Source: an uncultured Paracoccaceae bacterium
GTDB taxonomy: Bacteria; Pseudomonadota; Alphaproteobacteria; Rhodobacterales; Rhodobacteraceae
Assembly: GCA_913061275.1 (NCBI GenBank)
Contig: CAJXSR010000001.1
Coordinates: 124,001-188,000 of the forward strand
DNA length: 64,000 nucleotides
Direction: 5' to 3'
Made by a program: the position numbers and the translations under genes. The notes beneath the pieces are model-generated. The model made no database searches. It had not been told where the DNA came from and saw only the letters and a program-made list of their open reading frames with translations. Below are positions 10,794-20,834 of this stretch, piece by piece. Position 1 is the stretch's first letter, and each line of letters begins with the position of its first letter.

Positions 10794-13460
10794 ATGTTCA
10801 AGCAAACCTTGGGGGTAGCAGTGTCAGCACCAAAAAGTGCCATAACGCCAATGATGGCGCAGTTTTTGGCAATTAAAGCCGATTACCCCGATGCTTTGCT
10901 GTTCTACCGCATGGGTGATTTCTATGAGATGTTTTTTGATGATGCAGTTCAAGCAGCTGGCGCATTGGATATTGCCCTAACAAAACGCGGGAAACATTTA
11001 GGGCAAGATATACCGATGTGCGGCGTTCCACATCATGCATCTGAAGGTTATTTTTTAACGCTCATCCGTAAAGGATATCGCGTAGCAGTATGCGAACAGC
11101 TAGAAAGCCCTGTTGAGGCGAAAAAGCGTGGATCAAAATCCGTGGTAAAACGCGGCGTTGTCCGATTGGTCACACCCGGTACGTTAACCGAAGATAGCCT
11201 GTTAAATGCCAGACAACATAATTTTTTATGTAGTTTTTCAAACATCCGCGGGGAATGTGCCCTTGCTTGGGTAGATATATCGACAGGTGACTTTTTTGTT
11301 CAGCCCTGCACGCCCGTCATGCTTGGGCCATTGCTAGCAAGGTTAGCACCAAAAGAAGTTTTAATATCCGAAGCCGCCGATATGAATGTACAAGATAGCA
11401 TTCAGGAAAACGCAAGTTCTGCAACAATACTAGCGCGCGCAAGCTTTGACAGTGATTTAGCTCAAAATAGACTGTGTAATCTATTTAATGTTAAAACCCT
11501 TGAAGGGTTTGGTGCGTTTACAAGGCCAGAACTATCCTGCCTTGGCGCAATAGTTGATTATCTTGATATTACACAAAAAGGAAAACTTCCATTGATGCGC
11601 CCGCCCGTGCAGGAGCTTGGCAGTGAAGCCGTTCAGATTGATGCAGCAACGCGGCGAAATTTAGAACTTACACGATCATTAGCAGGTGAAAAATCTGGTT
11701 CACTTTTACACTCGATTGACCGCACGATTACAGGTGCAGGCGGACGATTGTTAGATCTTAGACTAAAAAACCCTTCCACAGATATTGCGAAAATTAATAA
11801 CCGTCTAGAATGTGTTACATATTATTCTGAACACATAGAAAAATGCGAAACCTCACGCGACTCATTAAAACACGTGCCAGATATTAACCGCGCCATATCA
11901 CGCCTATCACTAGACCGTGGCGGCCCAAGGGATTTGGTTGCGATCAAAAATGGCCTTATACAAGCAAATTCATTTTTAACCAGCTTTGCCATATCCGATT
12001 TACCGGCTGAACTGGCGAAAATAGTAAAATCATTAAAGACAGATTTGAAAATTATTGAATTGTTAGACATTGCAATTAATGACGCGCCACCGTTGCTAAC
12101 CCGTGATGGTGGTTTTGTTAAAGCCGGTTATCACGCAGAACTTGATGAGCTGCGCGGGCTACGAGATGAGGGTCGCAAATTTATTTTAGGGCTTCAGGCT
12201 GACTATAGTTTGAAAACCGAAATCAATGCGTTAAAAATAAAACACAACAATGTATTGGGGTATTTCATTGAAGTACCTGCTGGTCATTCAAAGAAAATGT
12301 TAAACGAGCCGCTATCTCAAACATTCATTCACCGCCAGACAACGGCAAATGCTGTGCGCTTCACAACGGTAGAGCTGTCAGAACTGGAAACTAAAATCTT
12401 AAATGCTGGTGGGCGTATTTTAGAAATCGAAAAACAAATCTTTACCGATGTTACCGCTTTTATGCTGAAACATGCAGCCCAAATCAATGTTTGCGCAAAA
12501 GCACTTGCAGAGATTGATGTTCATACAAGTTTTGCCGATCTTGCAATCCAAGAAAATTGGGCAAGGCCCGTTTTAACCAAAGGGTTAGAATTTGAGATTG
12601 TTTCTGGCCGTCATCCTGTTGTCGAAATGTCCCTGCGCAAACAGGCCTCTGGCCATTTTGTGGCAAATGATTGTGATTTATCCGCAGGTGAGGCCGACAG
12701 TAAACCTGTCTGGCTACTTACTGGCCCCAATATGGCTGGTAAATCAACATTTTTACGCCAAAACGCTTTAATTACCATTTTGGCGCAGATCGGTAGCTAT
12801 GTTCCCGCTACATCTGCTAAAATTGGCATTGTTTCGCAAATATTTTCCCGCGTTGGCGCATCGGATGATTTGGCACGCGGCCAGTCAACATTTATGGTTG
12901 AAATGGTTGAAACCGCTTCGATTTTAAACCAAGCAGGCCCACGCGCTTTGGTTATTTTAGACGAAATTGGGCGCGGTACCGCTACATACGACGGCCTATC
13001 TATTGCATGGGCCACGTTAGAACATTTACACGATGTTAATAAATGCCGCTGCCTGTTTGCTACGCATTATCATGAATTAACCAAGCTATCTGAAAAATTA
13101 GGCGGGCTAACCAACGCAACTGTTACTGTGCGCGAATGGGAAGGCGACATCATATTTTTACACGAAGTTCGCAAAGGATCTGCCGATCGGTCATATGGGG
13201 TACAGGTAGCTAAACTTGCCGGATTACCACCAGCTGTGATTGAACGCGCTAAACATGTTTTAGAAAAATTAGAACGTAACCATAAGGGTAACGCAACTGA
13301 CACGCTATTTGATGAGTTACCTTTGTTTTCAGCATCACCAGCAGCCGTATATTCTAACAAGCCAAGTGAGGTTGATAATTTTCTTGCTGACATCACGCCT
13401 GATAATTTAAGCCCGCGAGAGGCTTTGGATATTTTATATCAGCTTAAAAAGTTAGAATGA
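10794..13460 (+). CDS. mutS: DNA mismatch repair protein MutS
   Basis: Recognises base mismatches and small loops and starts repair with MutL. The 888 residues cover all MutS domains: the mismatch-reading motif YRMGDFYEMFF near residue 40 (Phe-x-Glu), the clamp and lever helices in the middle, and the ABC-type ATPase with Walker A GPNMAGKST near 643-651 and Walker B LVILDEIGRGTATYDG. The ATG at 10794 has no good ribosome site; an in-frame GTG at 10821, preceded by GGGGG about 6 nt upstream, is a plausible true start and would remove nine residues. Confidence 0.97.
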   Translation: MFKQTLGVAVSAPKSAITPMMAQFLAIKADYPDALLFYRMGDFYEMFFDDAVQAAGALDIALTKRGKHLGQDIPMCGVPHHASEGYFLTLIRKGYRVAVCEQLESPVEAKKRGSKSVVKRGVVRLVTPGTLTEDSLLNARQHNFLCSFSNIRGECALAWVDISTGDFFVQPCTPVMLGPLLARLAPKEVLISEAADMNVQDSIQENASSATILARASFDSDLAQNRLCNLFNVKTLEGFGAFTRPELSCLGAIVDYLDITQKGKLPLMRPPVQELGSEAVQIDAATRRNLELTRSLAGEKSGSLLHSIDRTITGAGGRLLDLRLKNPSTDIAKINNRLECVTYYSEHIEKCETSRDSLKHVPDINRAISRLSLDRGGPRDLVAIKNGLIQANSFLTSFAISDLPAELAKIVKSLKTDLKIIELLDIAINDAPPLLTRDGGFVKAGYHAELDELRGLRDEGRKFILGLQADYSLKTEINALKIKHNNVLGYFIEVPAGHSKKMLNEPLSQTFIHRQTTANAVRFTTVELSELETKILNAGGRILEIEKQIFTDVTAFMLKHAAQINVCAKALAEIDVHTSFADLAIQENWARPVLTKGLEFEIVSGRHPVVEMSLRKQASGHFVANDCDLSAGEADSKPVWLLTGPNMAGKSTFLRQNALITILAQIGSYVPATSAKIGIVSQIFSRVGASDDLARGQSTFMVEMVETASILNQAGPRALVILDEIGRGTATYDGLSIAWATLEHLHDVNKCRCLFATHYHELTKLSEKLGGLTNATVTVREWEGDIIFLHEVRKGSADRSYGVQVAKLAGLPPAVIERAKHVLEKLERNHKGNATDTLFDELPLFSASPAAVYSNKPSEVDNFLADITPDNLSPREALDILYQLKKLE

Positions 13461-13461
13461 T

Positions 13462-13854
13462 CTATAGGCCAGGCCCGTCATCACCTGGTGATAAATCCTG
13501 ACCGAAACATAAAAAATTACCATCCAGATCTTCGATATCCAAATCACGACAACCGTAAAAACGATCCATCACTTCGCGTTGCAGCTTAACGCCATTACCT
13601 GTAATTTGTGCAGCATACGCATCTATGTCTGCGACATAAAAGTAAGCTATCCAAGGGCCGCCTGACTTGCTGCCTTCGCCACGCGTTAAACCAACTGTGA
13701 TTTTATCCATAACCACGATTGCAAAACTTGCGGTTCCATCATCGTCTTTCCAGCAGCCCGCTAAAGAAAACCCCAAACCTTCGGTGAAAAAGCTTGCGGA
13801 TTTTTCCACGTTTTTTACCGATAAAACTGGCATTGAACGTTGACCTTGGATCAT
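13462..13854 (-). CDS. VOC (glyoxalase/bleomycin-resistance) family protein
   Basis: A single-domain vicinal-oxygen-chelate protein of about 130 residues: MPVLSVKNVEKSASFF opens one beta-alpha-beta-beta-beta unit and DIEDLDGNFLCFGQ closes the second with the typical DxxGN metal/ligand region. Members include glyoxalases, dioxygenases and antibiotic-binding proteins; the specific activity cannot be assigned. I place the start at the ATG at 13854, because GGAAGGG lies 7 nt upstream; an in-frame TTG at 13869 directly abuts the grpE stop. It is downstream of hrcA-grpE on the same strand and ends 1 bp from convergent mutS. Confidence 0.8.
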   Translation of the reverse strand: MIQGQRSMPVLSVKNVEKSASFFTEGLGFSLAGCWKDDDGTASFAIVVMDKITVGLTRGEGSKSGGPWIAYFYVADIDAYAAQITGNGVKLQREVMDRFYGCRDLDIEDLDGNFLCFGQDLSPGDDGPGL

Positions 13855-13869
13855 TTTGAACCCTTCCAA

Positions 13870-14445
13870 TTAACGGCTTGAAGAAACTCCAACTTGGGCC
13901 GCACGCAGCAAACGATCACCAATTTTAAAGCCTTGGTTCATCACCTGAATAATATGACCAGCTTTAATATCTGGCACTGGCGCTTCAAACATAGCTTCGT
14001 GGACCTGTGGATTAAACTTGTCACCGATCAGCGGCAACACTGCTTCAATTTTATGGTTCCGAAAAACAGAAAGCAGTTCGCGTTGGGTTAATTCAATACC
14101 TTCGATTAATGCCTTAGAGGCCGCCCTTTGCGTATCATCAATCGCGTCCAAAGCACGTGACATATTATCGTAAACTGACAACATATCTTTTGCCAGTTTT
14201 GCACCGCCGTAAATCTCTGCATCGCGGCGATTACGTTCACCCCGTTTGCGTTGATTTTCGGCCTCAGCCAAAGCGCGCATTAACTTATCTTTAAGTTCTT
14301 TTGCTTCAAGTCTAAGCTCTTCAACTTCAGATATTTCCATAGCTTCTTCGCTGATGTCAATTTCTTCAAAATCATCAATATCATCAAAACTTGGAATAAT
14401 TTCTTTTTCCATTTTCGCTTCTTCTGTTTGCTTTTCGTCAGCCAT
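13870..14445 (-). CDS. grpE: Nucleotide exchange factor GrpE
   Basis: Releases ADP from DnaK, completing the DnaK-DnaJ-GrpE cycle. It has 191 residues: an acidic N-terminus, a long alpha-helical coiled-coil region (ELRLEAKELKDKLMRALAEA and following), and the C-terminal beta domain with FNPQVHEAMFEAPVPD, a variant of the GrpE signature that usually ends with GTI(V)xQVxxxGY; here it is GHIIQVMNQGFKIGDRLLR. It follows hrcA by 18 bp on the same strand, the usual hrcA-grpE pairing, so both are likely co-transcribed. Confidence 0.95.
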   Translation of the reverse strand: MADEKQTEEAKMEKEIIPSFDDIDDFEEIDISEEAMEISEVEELRLEAKELKDKLMRALAEAENQRKRGERNRRDAEIYGGAKLAKDMLSVYDNMSRALDAIDDTQRAASKALIEGIELTQRELLSVFRNHKIEAVLPLIGDKFNPQVHEAMFEAPVPDIKAGHIIQVMNQGFKIGDRLLRAAQVGVSSSR

Positions 14446-14463
14446 TTTTTCTGCCTTCGTATC

Positions 14464-15582
14464 CTATTTTGACAACACGCGACCCATCAGTTGCGCGGTA
14501 TAATCCACGATCGGTACTATCCGACCATAATTTAGGCGCGTTGGGCCTATAACACCCACCGCGCCAATAACTTTCCGTTCAGAGTTCATATAAGGAGAAA
14601 CCACCAAAGAGCTACCCGAAAGTGAAAAAAGTTTGTTTTCTGAGCCAATAAAAATTCGCACACCTTCACCTTGCTCTGACAAAGATAAAAATTCGGCAAT
14701 TTCTTTCTTTTGCTCTAAATCATCAAACAATTCTTTAACGCGGTCTAGATCTTGCTGTGTGCTTGCGTCTTCTATTAAATTTGAACGCCCGCGCACGATA
14801 AGCCGTGCATCCATATCTGTTTCCAGTGACCAACTGGCAACGCCATCTTTTATTAAATTTTGGGCAAGCCCATCCAATTCAAGCCGATGCTTTTCTATTT
14901 CTCTAAACAACACTGTTCGCAAATCACTTAACGTATGCCCTGCAACGACAGAGTTTACGAAATTAGCAGCCTCTCGCATAGATGATGGTGTTTGCCCTGG
15001 GGACGGGGTGAACACGCGATTTTCAACCTGCCCATCTGCCATCACCAATATAACCAAAGCCCTATCAGGCGTAAGCGAAACAAATTCAATATGCTTTATG
15101 GGTGTTTCTGATTTAGGCGCAAACACAACACTTGCACTATGGGTAAGCCCAGATAAAAGTGCGCCGGCCTTGTCTATTAACGACCCAATTTCACTTTCTT
15201 CTTTTGAAATAGATTTTTCAATTTGCTTACGTTCTTCATTGGGCAAATCACCCACTTCCAACAATCCATCCACAAACATACGCAAACCTTGCTGTGTAGG
15301 AATACGGCCTGATGAAATATGTGGGCTATCCAACAACCCCAAATGCTCTAAATCTTGCATAACATTGCGTATTGTTGCCGCCGATACTTGCTCAGTTAAG
15401 GATCGTGTTAATGTTCTAGAGCCCATAGGCTCACCTGTTTCTAGGTACGATTCTACTAACAGCCGAAAAACCTCACGGCTGCGGCTATTTAAATTAGTAA
15501 TCGGGCTAGTAGGTAAATCGACCAAGGGTTCATCCAAACTATAAAGCCTGTTATTTCTAGGGATTGTTATGCCATACGTCAA
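14464..15582 (-). CDS. hrcA: Heat-inducible transcription repressor HrcA
   Basis: Represses chaperone genes (usually groESL) by binding the CIRCE inverted repeat. The protein is up to 372 residues, with an N-terminal winged helix ([18 protein letters not shown], then [15 protein letters not shown]) and a C-terminal GAF-like region ending [19 protein letters not shown]. The open frame starts with TTG at 15582; there is no ATG before residue 54, so the true start must be TTG/GTG and could be a few codons further in. It is divergent from rph. I saw no CIRCE copy in this window, so its targets are elsewhere. Confidence 0.93.
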   Translation of the reverse strand: MTYGITIPRNNRLYSLDEPLVDLPTSPITNLNSRSREVFRLLVESYLETGEPMGSRTLTRSLTEQVSAATIRNVMQDLEHLGLLDSPHISSGRIPTQQGLRMFVDGLLEVGDLPNEERKQIEKSISKEESEIGSLIDKAGALLSGLTHSASVVFAPKSETPIKHIEFVSLTPDRALVILVMADGQVENRVFTPSPGQTPSSMREAANFVNSVVAGHTLSDLRTVLFREIEKHRLELDGLAQNLIKDGVASWSLETDMDARLIVRGRSNLIEDASTQQDLDRVKELFDDLEQKKEIAEFLSLSEQGEGVRIFIGSENKLFSLSGSSLVVSPYMNSERKVIGAVGVIGPTRLNYGRIVPIVDYTAQLMGRVLSK

Positions 15583-15642
15583 TCGGCCTTTACACCTTTG
15601 GCATCAAACAGGTATCACGCATCAAAACAAAGGAACAATCCC

Positions 15643-16356
15643 ATGCGCCCATCACAACGAGCAACCAACCAAATGCGTACTATAACCGTTGACACAAATG
15701 TCACCAAACACGCTGAAGGGTCATGCCTTATTAAATGTGGCGATACGCACGTAATATGCACTGCATCCGTAGAAGAGCGCGTACCGCCCTTTATGCGTAA
15801 TACTGGTTTAGGTTGGGTTACAGGTGAATATGGCATGCTTCCGCGCGCCACAAACACGCGTAACCGACGTGAAGCAACTGCAGGTAAGCAATCTGGCCGC
15901 ACACAAGAAATTCAACGCCTAATTGGCCGCTCGTTACGGGCTGGTATCGACAGGGTTGCATTGGGTGAACGTCAAATTACGATCGATTGTGATGTAATTC
16001 AGGCAGATGGCGGAACGCGCTGCGCCTCTATCACTGGCGGATGGATAGCGCTGCGTCTGGCTGTAAATGGATTGCTTGAAAATAAGTTAATCAAAAACGA
16101 CCCGATTATTGGCCATGTAGCCGCTGTTAGCTGTGGCATTTACGGCGGACAGCCTGTTTTAGATCTGGATTATGCAGAAGATAGTGAAGCAGGAACAGAT
16201 GCTAATTTCGTTATGACAGATACAAACGGCATTATTGAAATTCAAGGTTCTGCTGAGGGTGCTACATTTTCACGAACAGAATTTAATGCCCTAATGGATT
16301 TGGCAGAATTAGGTACCGCAGAACTGGTTGCAGTGCAAAAAGCGGCAACTTTGTAA
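15643..16356 (+). CDS. rph: Ribonuclease PH
   Basis: Phosphorolytic 3'-5' exoribonuclease that trims tRNA and other RNA 3' ends. Starting at the ATG at 15643, preceded by AAAGGAAC, gives 237 residues, the standard length, beginning [18 protein letters not shown]. An upstream in-frame TTG at 15598 would add an atypical tail and is rejected. Family motifs include [30 protein letters not shown] and the catalytic-core [19 protein letters not shown]. The stop codon directly abuts the rdgB start, forming the run rph-rdgB-hemW. Confidence 0.96.
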   Translation: MRPSQRATNQMRTITVDTNVTKHAEGSCLIKCGDTHVICTASVEERVPPFMRNTGLGWVTGEYGMLPRATNTRNRREATAGKQSGRTQEIQRLIGRSLRAGIDRVALGERQITIDCDVIQADGGTRCASITGGWIALRLAVNGLLENKLIKNDPIIGHVAAVSCGIYGGQPVLDLDYAEDSEAGTDANFVMTDTNGIIEIQGSAEGATFSRTEFNALMDLAELGTAELVAVQKAATL

Positions 16357-16968
16357 ATGCGTAAGCTTACCGAAAATAAGCTGGTACTTGCATCCCACAA
16401 CAAAGGTAAGCTTGTTGAAATTGCAGAGCTTCTTAAGCCTTTTGGCAAATCTGTTATATCAGCAGGCAGCCTAGGCTATGATGAGCCTGCCGAAACGGAA
16501 AACACATTTGAAGGTAATGCGCGCATAAAGGCGCATTATGCTGCAAAACATTCAGATTTACCCGCGCTTTCAGATGATAGCGGATTAGAGGTTCAGGCAT
16601 TATCCAACGCACCCGGTGTTTATTCAGCTGACTGGGCCGAAACTCCAAACGGGCGTGATTTTGATATGGCTATGGCAAAGGTTTGGGATGAATTACAACA
16701 ATCCCAAACATTAGCTCCTTATAAAGCTAGATTTATATGTGTTTTATGCATTGCTTGGCCAGATGGACATGATGAGGTTTTTCGTGGATATGTCACCGGC
16801 ACAATAATTTGGCCCATGCGTGGTGAATATGGGTTTGGTTATGATCCTATTTTTCAACCATCTGGCCACAATGAAACCTTTGGTGAAATTGATCCAAAGG
16901 CTAAGCACGCCATCAGTCACCGTGCTGATGCATTTCAAAAACTAACATCAGAGTGTTTATGTGACTGA
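16357..16968 (+). CDS. rdgB: XTP/dITP diphosphatase (RdgB/HAM1 family)
   Basis: Hydrolyses non-canonical purine triphosphates (ITP, dITP, XTP) to monophosphates so they are not built into nucleic acid. It has 203 residues with the family landmarks LVLASHNKGKLVEI at the N-terminus, PALSDDSGLEVQAL (metal-binding Asp pair), GFGYDPIFQP, and the C-terminal SHRADAF. It starts immediately after the rph stop and overlaps hemW by 8 bp, the usual rph-rdgB-hemW order in alphaproteobacteria. Confidence 0.96.
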   Translation: MRKLTENKLVLASHNKGKLVEIAELLKPFGKSVISAGSLGYDEPAETENTFEGNARIKAHYAAKHSDLPALSDDSGLEVQALSNAPGVYSADWAETPNGRDFDMAMAKVWDELQQSQTLAPYKARFICVLCIAWPDGHDEVFRGYVTGTIIWPMRGEYGFGYDPIFQPSGHNETFGEIDPKAKHAISHRADAFQKLTSECLCD

Positions 16969-18118
16969 AGATTGGCAAAATGGCGGTTTTGGAATTTATA
17001 TTCACTGGCCCTTTTGCCTGTCAAAATGCCCCTATTGCGATTTTAATTCACATGTTCGAAACACTATAGACCACAGCGTTTGGAAGACAGCGTTGCTATA
17101 TGAGCTACAACACGCGGCTACCTTAACGCCTGGGCGAACTGTTCAATCAATTTATTTTGGCGGCGGCACACCAAGTTTAATGGAACCAGATACCATTAAT
17201 GCAATCATTAACGAAATAACCAAACTGTGGCATATCGGAAACAACGTTGAAATCACCCTAGAAGCAAATCCCACATCGGTTGAGGCAACTAAGTTTAGTA
17301 ATTTTAAAGCTGCTGGGGTTAATCGGGTATCAATGGGTGTGCAGGCATTAAACGATATTGATCTAAAGCGACTAGGCAGGTTACACACAGCTAAAGAAGC
17401 TATGCAAGCATTTGATATTGCACATAAAAACTTTGAGCGCATTAGCTTTGACTTAATTTATGCGCGGCAAGATCAGACTTTAGATAGTTGGGTGTCAGAA
17501 CTTAAGTTCGCCCTAACGCAAGCCGCAGATCATCTATCTTTATATCAGCTAACCATAGAAAATGGTACGCGCTTTGGTGAATTATACGATCTTGGAAACC
17601 TTAAGGGCCTGCCCGATGATAATTTGGCGGCTGATATGTATGCCACCACGCAAGAAATATGTGCAGATGCAGGCCTTAATGCATATGAGATATCAAATTA
17701 TGCAAAAGAAGGTGCTGAATCGCGCCATAATATGATTTACTGGCGCTACGGTGATTATATTGGAATTGGCCCCGGCGCACATGGACGAATAACTTTGGAT
17801 GGCAAAAAACAAGCAACTATAACCCCAAGCCTACCAGAGGCGTGGCTACAAAGAGTGCAATCAAATGGCCATTCTTTGCAATTAAATGAAATTATATCTA
17901 AGCCAGAACAAGCAGAAGAATACCTTATGATGTCATTACGATTAAGTGAGGGAACAAGCCTATCAAGGTTTCAATCTTTATATAGCGCCCCAATGAATCA
18001 AATCAAAATTAATGCCCTTGTTGAACAAAAACTATTAACCTGTACAAATGATACACTTATCGCAACCAAGGCTGGCCGCATGATTTTAAATGCAATCTTA
18101 AAAGAGCTACTCACCTAG
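16961..18118 (+). CDS. hemW: Radical SAM family heme chaperone HemW
   Basis: Radical SAM protein related to HemN, thought to bind heme and hand it to respiratory enzymes. It has 385 residues; the cluster motif CLSKCPYC (CxxxCxxC) lies at about residues 19-26 after IYIHWPF, followed by FGGGTPSLM (SAM-binding GGGTP) and NRVSMGVQ. The first Cys-rich motif lacks the additional HemN cysteine, favouring HemW. It starts with GTG inside the rdgB end and is followed with no gap by a small membrane gene. Confidence 0.93.
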   Translation: MTEDWQNGGFGIYIHWPFCLSKCPYCDFNSHVRNTIDHSVWKTALLYELQHAATLTPGRTVQSIYFGGGTPSLMEPDTINAIINEITKLWHIGNNVEITLEANPTSVEATKFSNFKAAGVNRVSMGVQALNDIDLKRLGRLHTAKEAMQAFDIAHKNFERISFDLIYARQDQTLDSWVSELKFALTQAADHLSLYQLTIENGTRFGELYDLGNLKGLPDDNLAADMYATTQEICADAGLNAYEISNYAKEGAESRHNMIYWRYGDYIGIGPGAHGRITLDGKKQATITPSLPEAWLQRVQSNGHSLQLNEIISKPEQAEEYLMMSLRLSEGTSLSRFQSLYSAPMNQIKINALVEQKLLTCTNDTLIATKAGRMILNAILKELLT

Positions 18119-18472
18119 ATGAAAGTGCTTTGGTTTATAGCTGGTTGCACCTGTGTGGCACTAGGTACCATTGGCATTATCCTGCCCCTACTGCCTACCG
18201 TTCCATTTTTACTGTTAGCCGCAGTGTGTTTTGCAAAATCATCAAATAAAGCACATAGCTGGCTGATAAATCATAAAATACTTGGCCCACCAATTCAAGA
18301 TTGGTACAGTAGCGGTGCAATTCGAAAGCCTGCCAAAATTGCTGCAAGTGTTTGTATTATTACTGCTTTTATTCTGTCACTAGCGTTTAATATCGTCTGG
18401 TGGGCCTTGGCCTTACAGGCAATCGTTTTAACTTGTGTATCTGTTTTTATTTGGAGCCGCCCAGAGGCCTAG
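18119..18472 (+). CDS. YbaN family (DUF454) small inner-membrane protein
   Basis: A 117-residue protein with three or four hydrophobic helices. GTIGIILPLLPTVPFLLLA is the conserved DUF454/YbaN opening, followed by a soluble loop with GPPIQDW and GAIRKPAKI. Its function is not known. It begins one base after the hemW stop, and its 3' end overlaps the convergent parB gene by 26 bp, so the last residues of both proteins share DNA. Confidence 0.85.
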   Translation: MKVLWFIAGCTCVALGTIGIILPLLPTVPFLLLAAVCFAKSSNKAHSWLINHKILGPPIQDWYSSGAIRKPAKIAASVCIITAFILSLAFNIVWWALALQAIVLTCVSVFIWSRPEA

Positions 18473-19379
18473 CAGATAATAATTGGCAAAGCCCATCAAG
18501 TTGTTCTAGTGAATCATAAGATATAGTCACAGACCCTGTGCCGTTTGCCTCTTGATGGTTAATCGATACTTTCATGCTTAAGTTAGCCGTCAGATCATTT
18601 TCTAGAACGATTGTATCCGCATCTTTTTCAATAGATTTTACTTTATTTCTTGCTGGTGCAGCATCACCATCTAAATGGCTCTTTTTCGCTAAACGTTCTG
18701 TTTCACGTACCGATAGGCCTTTTGAAACCACAATAGCAGCTAATTTTGCTGGGTTATCTGCCGCTACTAACGCTCGCGCGTGACCAAAAGACAAATCACC
18801 AGATCGCAATAGGTTTTGAACACCTTCTGGCAAGTGCAATAGGCGCAATATATTTGCAATATGGCTTCTACTTTTTCCTAATGCTTTTGCCAACTTTTCT
18901 TGTGTATGCCCATAACTGTCCATTAATTGCCTAAACCCCAAAGCCTCTTCAACTGGGTTTAGGTCTGTTCGCTGAACATTTTCAATTATGGCAACCTCTA
19001 GCACCTCTGTATCATCCATCTGGCGAACAATAACCGGAACTTCGTGCAACTGCGCCAACTGAGCTGCTCTCCAGCGTCGCTCCCCTGCAACTATTTGATA
19101 TAAATCAGTTTTATCAGGGTCAACACGGACGATTATGGGTTGAATAATACCTTTTTCAGAAATGGATTGTGCCAACTCTTCCAAATCATCCTGAACAAAA
19201 TCCTGTCTTGGTTGGTTTGGGTTTGCAGCAACTTTCTCAATAGGAACTAAAAGTTCAGACTTTACCACTGCAGAAGTTATCTCACTTGCATCGGAAGGTG
19301 AAATTGGTTCGGCATCAATATCTGCCATTAGTGCAGATAAGCCCCTGCCTAGGCCTCTTTTTTCATTTTTCTTATTCAT
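18447..19379 (-). CDS. parB: Chromosome partitioning protein ParB
   Basis: CTPase that loads at parS sites near the origin and spreads to form the segregation complex. The 310 residues show the N-terminal ParA-stimulating KRGLGRGLSALMAD, the CTP-binding GERRWRAAQLA segment, a helix-turn-helix DNA-binding region (LAKALGKSRSHIANILRLL), and a C-terminal dimerisation domain. It overlaps parA by 4 bp and lies in the run rho-mnmE-mnmG-rsmG-parA-parB; two parS sites are 1-3.5 kb away. Confidence 0.97.
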   Translation of the reverse strand: MNKKNEKRGLGRGLSALMADIDAEPISPSDASEITSAVVKSELLVPIEKVAANPNQPRQDFVQDDLEELAQSISEKGIIQPIIVRVDPDKTDLYQIVAGERRWRAAQLAQLHEVPVIVRQMDDTEVLEVAIIENVQRTDLNPVEEALGFRQLMDSYGHTQEKLAKALGKSRSHIANILRLLHLPEGVQNLLRSGDLSFGHARALVAADNPAKLAAIVVSKGLSVRETERLAKKSHLDGDAAPARNKVKSIEKDADTIVLENDLTANLSMKVSINHQEANGTGSVTISYDSLEQLDGLCQLLSARPLGGSK

Positions 19380-20206
19380 TTTATTTCCAATGGCTTAGAT
19401 GGTTTCTTACTGGTTTGGCGTCGTATAAACTCTGCCGCTAAACGCCTGTAGGCAATACTGCCCCTACTTGAAGAATCATATATAATACCTGGCAATCCAA
19501 ACGAAGGCGCTTCGCTTAGTCTAACATTTCTTGGCACAACCGTTTCAAACACCAGTGCGCCCAGATTATCACGCACGTCACTTTCAACCTGCCCAGACAG
19601 GTTATTCCGCTTGTCATGCATCGTAAGCACAATACCTTCAAAAACAAGCGACTTATTAATAGTATCGCGCACTTCGCGCACTGTAAGCATTAGCTGTGAA
19701 AGCCCTTCTAAGGCAAAAAATTCGCATTGAAGCGGAACCAGAACCGAGTGGCTAGCAGCTAAGGCATTCAAAGTCAGCAAATTCAAAGATGGTGGGCAAT
19801 CAATTATGATATAATCCATTCCCTCTGTAAATTTTTTATTACTAAGCGATTGTTTTAAACGTAATATTCTTCCACGATCCTGTATTAACTCAACATCGAC
19901 AGAGCTTAAATCCGTTGTAGACGGCGCAATAAATAAGTTATCTACGCTGGTTTTTACCATACAATCGACAATATCAGTGCGATCAACAATTACATCATAC
20001 ATCGTGATCTTTCGATCCCTTGCATCAATACCCAACCCTGTAGAAGCATTACCTTGGGGATCAAAATCTATAATCAGTGTTTTTTTGCCCGCTAAGGCCA
20101 AAGCTGCTGCTAAATTAATAGCTGTGGTTGTTTTGCCCACGCCGCCTTTCTGATTGGCTACAGAAACAATTTTCGGTGTGTTATTGGTATTTTCTTGGTC
20201 ATTCAC
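19376..20206 (-). CDS. parA: Chromosome partitioning ATPase ParA
   Basis: Deviant-Walker ATPase that moves ParB-bound origins across the nucleoid. It has 276 residues, with Walker A KGGVGKTT at residues 20-27 (signature Lys20 plus catalytic Lys25), the A' motif LIIDFDPQGNAST, and the B motif YIIIDCPPSLNLLTLNA. It overlaps parB by 4 bp and rsmG by 8 bp, so it is translated from the same message. This is the chromosomal, origin-linked parA rather than a plasmid copy, judging by its neighbours. Confidence 0.97.
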   Translation of the reverse strand: MNDQENTNNTPKIVSVANQKGGVGKTTTAINLAAALALAGKKTLIIDFDPQGNASTGLGIDARDRKITMYDVIVDRTDIVDCMVKTSVDNLFIAPSTTDLSSVDVELIQDRGRILRLKQSLSNKKFTEGMDYIIIDCPPSLNLLTLNALAASHSVLVPLQCEFFALEGLSQLMLTVREVRDTINKSLVFEGIVLTMHDKRNNLSGQVESDVRDNLGALVFETVVPRNVRLSEAPSFGLPGIIYDSSSRGSIAYRRLAAEFIRRQTSKKPSKPLEIK

Positions 20207-20834
20207 GTTCTAAATTCCAAACTTTAAGGATCACACCTGTATCATCAGAAATGCTTTTAGTCTTTTGAGACTGAAACCGCCATGAATCAAGGGCCTTTTC
20301 AACCTCTTTATCACAGCCCTTACCTTTCAAAAACAGGCAAAAAGCGTTATCCGTTAAAAATTTGTATGAAAGATCAAATAACGTATCTACGGGCGCCAAT
20401 GCCCTTGCAGAAACTACATCTGCTTGCAAATTTTGTACGTTTTCTATCCGATCTCCGATTATTTTAGTATTAAGATATGTTTCACGTGAAACATTTTTAA
20501 GAAACGCACACTTTCTTATGTCGCTTTCAATTAAATAAAACTTAACATTAGGCGCCTGATGCTTTGCTAATATTGCCAAAACCAACCCTGGAAACCCACC
20601 GCCAGATCCAATATCAAGCCAAATATTAAGATCTATGGGGCGATGTTGCCAAATTTGAGCCGAATCAATAACGTGTCGTTGCCAAACATCCTCTATTGTT
20701 GATTTACCCACTAAATTTATGGTCTTATTCCATTTAATAAGTAAATTTACTAAAACCTTAAGATCGTCAATAGCTTCCTTAGATACATCTAATTCATTAA
20801 AAAGAGTGTTCTGAACAGTTTCTTCATTACTCAT
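20199..20834 (-). CDS. rsmG: 16S rRNA (guanine(527)-N(7))-methyltransferase RsmG
   Basis: Methylates G527 of 16S rRNA using S-adenosylmethionine. It has 211 residues, with the SAM pocket [17 protein letters not shown] at about 75-91 and preceding [10 protein letters not shown] perfect parS site is embedded in the reading frame and encodes the peptide NVSRET. The gene overlaps both mnmG (4 bp) and parA (8 bp). Confidence 0.95.
   Translation of the reverse strand: MSNEETVQNTLFNELDVSKEAIDDLKVLVNLLIKWNKTINLVGKSTIEDVWQRHVIDSAQIWQHRPIDLNIWLDIGSGGGFPGLVLAILAKHQAPNVKFYLIESDIRKCAFLKNVSRETYLNTKIIGDRIENVQNLQADVVSARALAPVDTLFDLSYKFLTDNAFCLFLKGKGCDKEVEKALDSWRFQSQKTKSISDDTGVILKVWNLERE
20478..20493. promoter_or_regulatory. 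parS centromere site inside rsmG
   Basis: TGTTTCACGTGAAACA is a perfect 16-bp palindrome identical to the bacterial consensus parS. ParB binds it to nucleate the partition complex. It lies within the rsmG coding sequence, 5.4 kb from the proposed origin. Confidence 0.93.

Noticed and set aside
14633-15544. Long open frame on the + strand opposite hrcA
   Set aside because: It is rich in Ser/Pro/Arg, has no recognisable domain and mirrors codons of hrcA.
18696-18706. Partial parS-like TTTCACGTA in parB
   Set aside because: Only the left half matches; the palindrome is not completed.
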